Shown here: one piece after another, positions 6,368 to 8,539 of the stretch
Position numbering within the stretch: position 1 is the stretch's first letter
Layout of the letters: each line of letters starts with the position of its first letter
Assembly (NCBI GenBank): GCA_964603325.1
Contig: CAZRUH010000027.1
Coordinates: 1 to 8,539, forward strand
Direction of reading: 5' to 3'
DNA from: LSNR01 sp964603325
GTDB lineage: Bacteria > Patescibacteriota > Minisyncoccia > Moranbacterales > UBA9337
DNA length: 8,539 nucleotides
The notes under the pieces: generated by a model
What the model saw: the letters and a program-made list of their open reading frames with translations, nothing else
What the model was told of the DNA's origin: nothing
The model's database searches: none
Translations under genes and position numbers: made by a program

Positions 6368-8214
6368 ATGATGGATAAAATATTTAAAAATATCATTATT
6401 CCGATGTTAATAGTTTTCTTTATTTTTTCCGGTTTAATGACTATTTATAATTCTTCTTCCGAAAAAGTAAAGAAAGTTCCCATTTCCACAATTGTTTCTC
6501 AGATTGACAAAGGAGAAATTAAAAAAATCGTGGTTAAAGGGGAGAAGTTGGAAACGGAGTTAAATGATGGTACCAAAGAAGTATCTTCCAAAGAAGCTCA
6601 GAGTTCTTTGGTGGAAACATTAAGCAATTACGGAGTGGACAAGAAGAAATTGCAAGAAGTTTCCATTGAGATAAAGGGAGAATCCGGCTTGGTCGTTTGG
6701 GCGGGCATATTGGTGCCGTTTTTATTGCCTGTTTTGCTGATAGGAGGATTTCTTTGGTTTATGATGAAACAGGCGCAAAGAGGAAATTCTCAAGCTCTTT
6801 CTTTCGGATTAAGTAAAGCAAGGATGATAGATCCTAAAGACAAAAAAAAGAGAACGACATTTAAAGATGTTGCCGGAGCCAAAGAGGCTAAAGAAGAATT
6901 GATGGAAGTTGTTGATTTTTTAAAAAATCCAAAAAAGTTTTTGGATATGGGGGCGAAAATTCCCAAAGGAATATTGTTATTGGGACCTCCCGGAACAGGG
7001 AAAACATTGATGGCAAAGGCTGTCGCCGGAGAAGCCGGTGTGCCCTTTTTTAATATTAGCGGTTCGGAATTTGTGGAGATGTTTGTTGGCGTTGGAGCAT
7101 CTAGAGTAAGAGATTTGTTTAAACAAGCCAAAAAAAATGCTCCGGCTATTGTGTTTATTGATGAAATTGATGCTGTGGGTAGACACAGAGGAGCCGGACT
7201 TGGTGGTGGAAATGACGAAAGAGAACAAACTCTTAATCAAATTTGGTTGAAATGGATGGATTTGAAACGGACGTCAACATAATTGTAATGGCGGCGACAA
7301 ACAGACCGGATGTTTTAGATCCGGCTCTTTTGCGACCGGGAAGGTTTGACAGAAGGGTAACGATGGATTTGCCGGATATAAATGAAAGAAAAGCCATTTT
7401 AAAAATTCATAGCAAAAACAAGAAGTTTAAAGATAATGTTGATTTGGAAAATATTGCTCAAAGAACGCCCGGTTTTTCGGGAGCAGATTTGGCAAACCTT
7501 ATAAATGAGGCGGCTATTTTGTGCGCAAAGAAAAATGTAAGAAAAATCGGAATGAACGAGTTGAGGGAATCTATTGAAAAAGTAATGATGGGAGCGGAAA
7601 GAAAAAGCAGGGCGATTAGCAAAAAAGAAAAGAAGATAATCGCTTATCACGAGGCGGGGCATGCTTTGGTTTCGGCGTTGTTAAAAAATGCCGATCCGGT
7701 TCAGAAAATTTCAATTATATCAAGAGGAAGCGCGGGAGGCTATACGATGGCTGTTCCGGTAGAGGATAAAAGACTACAATCACGTTCGCATTTTATTGAT
7801 GAATTGTCAGTCTTGTTAAGTGGCTACTTAACAGAAAAAGAGATTTTTGGAGATATTACAACCGGAGCATCAAATGATTTGGAGAGAGTTACTGAAATTG
7901 CCAGAAATATGGTTATGCGTTATGGTATGAGTAGTCTCGGACCGAGAACTTTCGGAAAAAAAGAAGAACTTATTTTTTTGGGTAAAGAAATGAGTGAAGA
8001 GAAAAATTATTCGGAGCAGACGGCTATGGATATTGATCAAGCTGTTTTGGACTTCGTTAATTCAGCAAAAGAATCAGCTCTAAAAATAATCAAAGAAAAG
8101 AAAGATTTGCTGGAAAAAATAGCAAAAACTCTTTTGGAAAAAGAGACAATTGAAAAAGAAGAATTTGATGAAATAATGGGTTTTGCAACAAAGAAAAAGG
8201 AGAGTGAATATTAA
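6368..8214 (+). CDS. ftsH: ATP-dependent zinc metalloprotease FtsH, split by a one-base deletion
   Basis: FtsH is a hexameric inner-membrane AAA+ protease that degrades misfolded membrane and regulatory proteins. The first frame (6368-7282) encodes TM1 (about 6-26), an extracytoplasmic domain, TM2 (about 108-132), Walker A GPPGTGKT (206-213), pore loop FVG (239-241) and Walker B IVFIDEID (261-268). It then runs out of frame to a stop at 7280-7282. The rest is in the -1 frame (7243-8214): SRH region ATNRPDVLDPALLRPGRFDR (310-329 of the repaired protein), zinc-protease HEAGH (428-432) and the third ligand Asp504 in TTGASNDLE. Adding one T to the TTT at 7242-7244 restores the conserved LNQILVEMDGF junction and a 615-aa protein, the normal family length. 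As written, the first product lacks the protease and the second lacks the membrane part and P-loop. Sequencing or assembly error is the likeliest cause. It starts 32 bases after tilS, with no Shine-Dalgarno. Confidence 0.9.
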
Positions 8215-8240
8215 TTTTTATTTATTTAGTTCTTAATATG

Positions 8241-8268
8241 TTGACTAAATTTATAATAAGCGTATTAT
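8241..8268 (+). promoter_or_regulatory. Promoter of tRNA-Pro
   Basis: TTGACT (8241-8246) and TATTAT (8263-8268) are spaced by 16 bases, each differing from consensus at one position. Transcription would start near 8275, about 22 bases before the mature tRNA. This gives the tRNA its own promoter, independent of ftsH read-through. Confidence 0.65.
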
Positions 8269-8272
8269 AGAA

Positions 8273-8294
8273 TTTGTGTTTTTACTAACACAAA
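8273..8294 (+). other. Perfect 8-bp hairpin in the tRNA-Pro 5' leader
   Basis: TTTGTGTT (8273-8280) and AACACAAA (8287-8294) are perfectly complementary around a 6-base loop. The stem ends two bases before the first tRNA base. It covers nearly the whole predicted leader, so the primary transcript would begin with a hairpin next to the acceptor stem, at the RNase P cleavage site. There is no T-run, so it is not a terminator for ftsH. Confidence 0.55.
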
Positions 8295-8296
8295 CT

Positions 8297-8369
8297 CGGA
8301 GCATGGTGTCAACGGCTAGCACGTGCGGTTTGGGACCGTATAGTCTGGGTTCGAATCCCGGTGCTCCGA
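8297..8369 (+). tRNA. tRNA-Pro, anticodon UGG
   Basis: A complete 73-base cloverleaf. Acceptor CGGAGCA (8297-8303) pairs with TGCTCCG (8362-8368). D stem GTGT pairs with GCAC (8306-8309/8319-8322) and the loop contains GG. Anticodon stem TGCGG pairs with CCGTA (8324-8328/8336-8340) around TTTGGGA, giving TGG at 8331-8333. A 4-base variable loop is followed by T stem CTGGG/CCCGG (8345-8349/8357-8361) with loop TTCGAAT. First base C pairing with G72, discriminator A73 (8369) and G35-G36 are the known bacterial proline identity elements. The UGG anticodon can read all four CCN codons when modified. CCA is not encoded (CAA follows), so a CCA-adding enzyme is needed. Its 3' end lies in a direct repeat. 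Confidence 0.95.
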
Positions 8370-8393
8370 CAAAATATTAAATCTTTATTTTAA
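8353..8393 (+). repeat. 41-bp direct repeat, copy 1, within the tRNA-Pro 3' end
   Basis: This copy covers the last 17 bases of tRNA-Pro (part of the T loop, the T-stem 3' side, the acceptor 3' side and the discriminator) plus 24 downstream AT-rich bases. It is identical to 8485-8525 at all 41 positions. The bases just outside differ (C versus G on the left, G versus A on the right). This copy lies in the intact tRNA, the position of an attachment site that keeps its tRNA functional. Confidence 0.85.
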
Positions 8394-8438
8394 GTTTATT
8401 TTTTTGATTTAATTTATTTTTTGTGGTCTTAGTTATTA

Positions 8439-8491
8439 GGGATTTGAAGGGCGCGAGCAGGCGCGAGTGCCCGGGCCCAATGAGGAATCCC
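8439..8491 (+). other. GC-rich foldable insert between the two repeat copies
   Basis: The 91 bases between repeat copies are AT-rich on the left and extremely GC-rich on the right: 26 of the 30 bases at 8449-8478 are G or C. The block contains a direct repeat of GGCGCGAG (8450-8457, 8460-8467) and the palindromes GCCCGGGC (8469-8476) and GGGCCC (8473-8478). GGGATT (8439-8444) can pair with AATCCC (8486-8491), which belongs to the second repeat copy, enclosing GGGC/GCCC (8449-8452 with 8475-8478 or 8469-8472). No T-run follows on either strand, so it is not a standard terminator. Its function is unknown; the composition looks foreign to this genome. Confidence 0.5.
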
Positions 8492-8525
8492 GGTGCTCCG
8501 ACAAAATATTAAATCTTTATTTTAA
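8485..8525 (+). repeat. 41-bp direct repeat, copy 2, orphan tRNA-Pro 3' end
   Basis: Identical to 8353-8393 and displaced by 132 bp. It carries the last 17 bases of tRNA-Pro without the rest of the tRNA, as the far attachment site of an element integrated at a tRNA 3' end would. Only 14 bases of sequence follow before the window ends, so what lies beyond cannot be seen. Confidence 0.85.
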
Positions 8526-8539
8526 AAATCAAATTTATT

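Noticed and set aside
6790..7240. Antisense open frames inside ftsH (also 7399-7662)
   Set aside because: They lie opposite highly conserved AAA+ and protease motifs; nothing independent supports them.
7239..7245. Programmed -1 frameshift at AAATTTG in ftsH
   Set aside because: The zero-frame codons are ATT TGG, so the heptamer is not in X XXY YYZ phase, and I see no convincing downstream stimulator; a lost T is simpler.
8208..8239. AT-only inverted repeat ATATTAA/TTAATAT as the ftsH terminator
   Set aside because: No G-C pairs, an 18-base loop and no T-run after it; such matches are expected by chance here.
8440..8539. Open frame running through the GC-rich block and the second repeat to the window end
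   Set aside because: It has no ATG, is a translation of tRNA-derived repeat and GC-rich non-coding DNA, and shows no family signature.
1..8539. CRISPR array, transposase, integrase, toxin-antitoxin or defence genes
   Set aside because: Looked for on both strands; no regular repeat-spacer array and no such protein signature is present.

Overview
The window is AT-rich bacterial chromosome (roughly 30% G+C by eye) with ordinary housekeeping genes and no phage, transposase or CRISPR gene. Several traits suggest a small-genome, Patescibacteria/CPR-like bacterium: none of the seven protein genes has a Shine-Dalgarno sequence, coding is rich in Lys, Ile and Asn, intergenic spaces are short, a G5/RlpA surface protein is present, and the tRNA lacks an encoded CCA. 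No UGA is read inside any gene and TGG is used for Trp, so the genetic code looks standard; this argues against the UGA-recoding CPR lineages. The lineage is an inference, not a direct observation.

Layout. 1-100: a fragment that looks like a non-coding interspersed repeat. 185-1206 (minus): a membrane-anchored DUF348/G5/RlpA-like cell-wall protein with a strong promoter lying almost on its start codon and a strong intrinsic terminator. 1329-2030 (plus): a class I SAM-dependent methyltransferase, divergent from it. 2154-3110 (minus): an RluA-family pseudouridine synthase, convergent with the methyltransferase. 3111-3429: a divergent regulatory region with two dyads, a plus-strand promoter and a structured leader. 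3430-8214 (plus): a close-packed run encoding ribosomal protein S1, a cytidylate-kinase-like P-loop kinase, TilS and FtsH. 8241-8369: tRNA-Pro(UGG) with its own promoter. 8353-8525: a 41-bp direct repeat of the tRNA 3' end flanking a small GC-rich insert.

The S1-kinase-TilS-FtsH run joins translation (S1), nucleotide supply (the kinase), tRNA-Ile decoding (TilS) and membrane protein quality control (FtsH). It echoes the widespread cmk-rpsA and tilS-(hpt)-ftsH neighbourhoods. As given, ftsH is broken by a one-base deletion near 7242-7244; restoring one T gives a full-length 615-residue protein.

The most unusual part is the right edge. The last 17 bases of the tRNA-Pro gene plus 24 flanking bases are repeated perfectly 132 bp downstream, the geometry left by integration at a tRNA 3' end. 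Between the copies is a 30-base block that is 26/30 G+C in otherwise AT-rich DNA. No complete new system is visible; the window may stop just where an accessory region begins.
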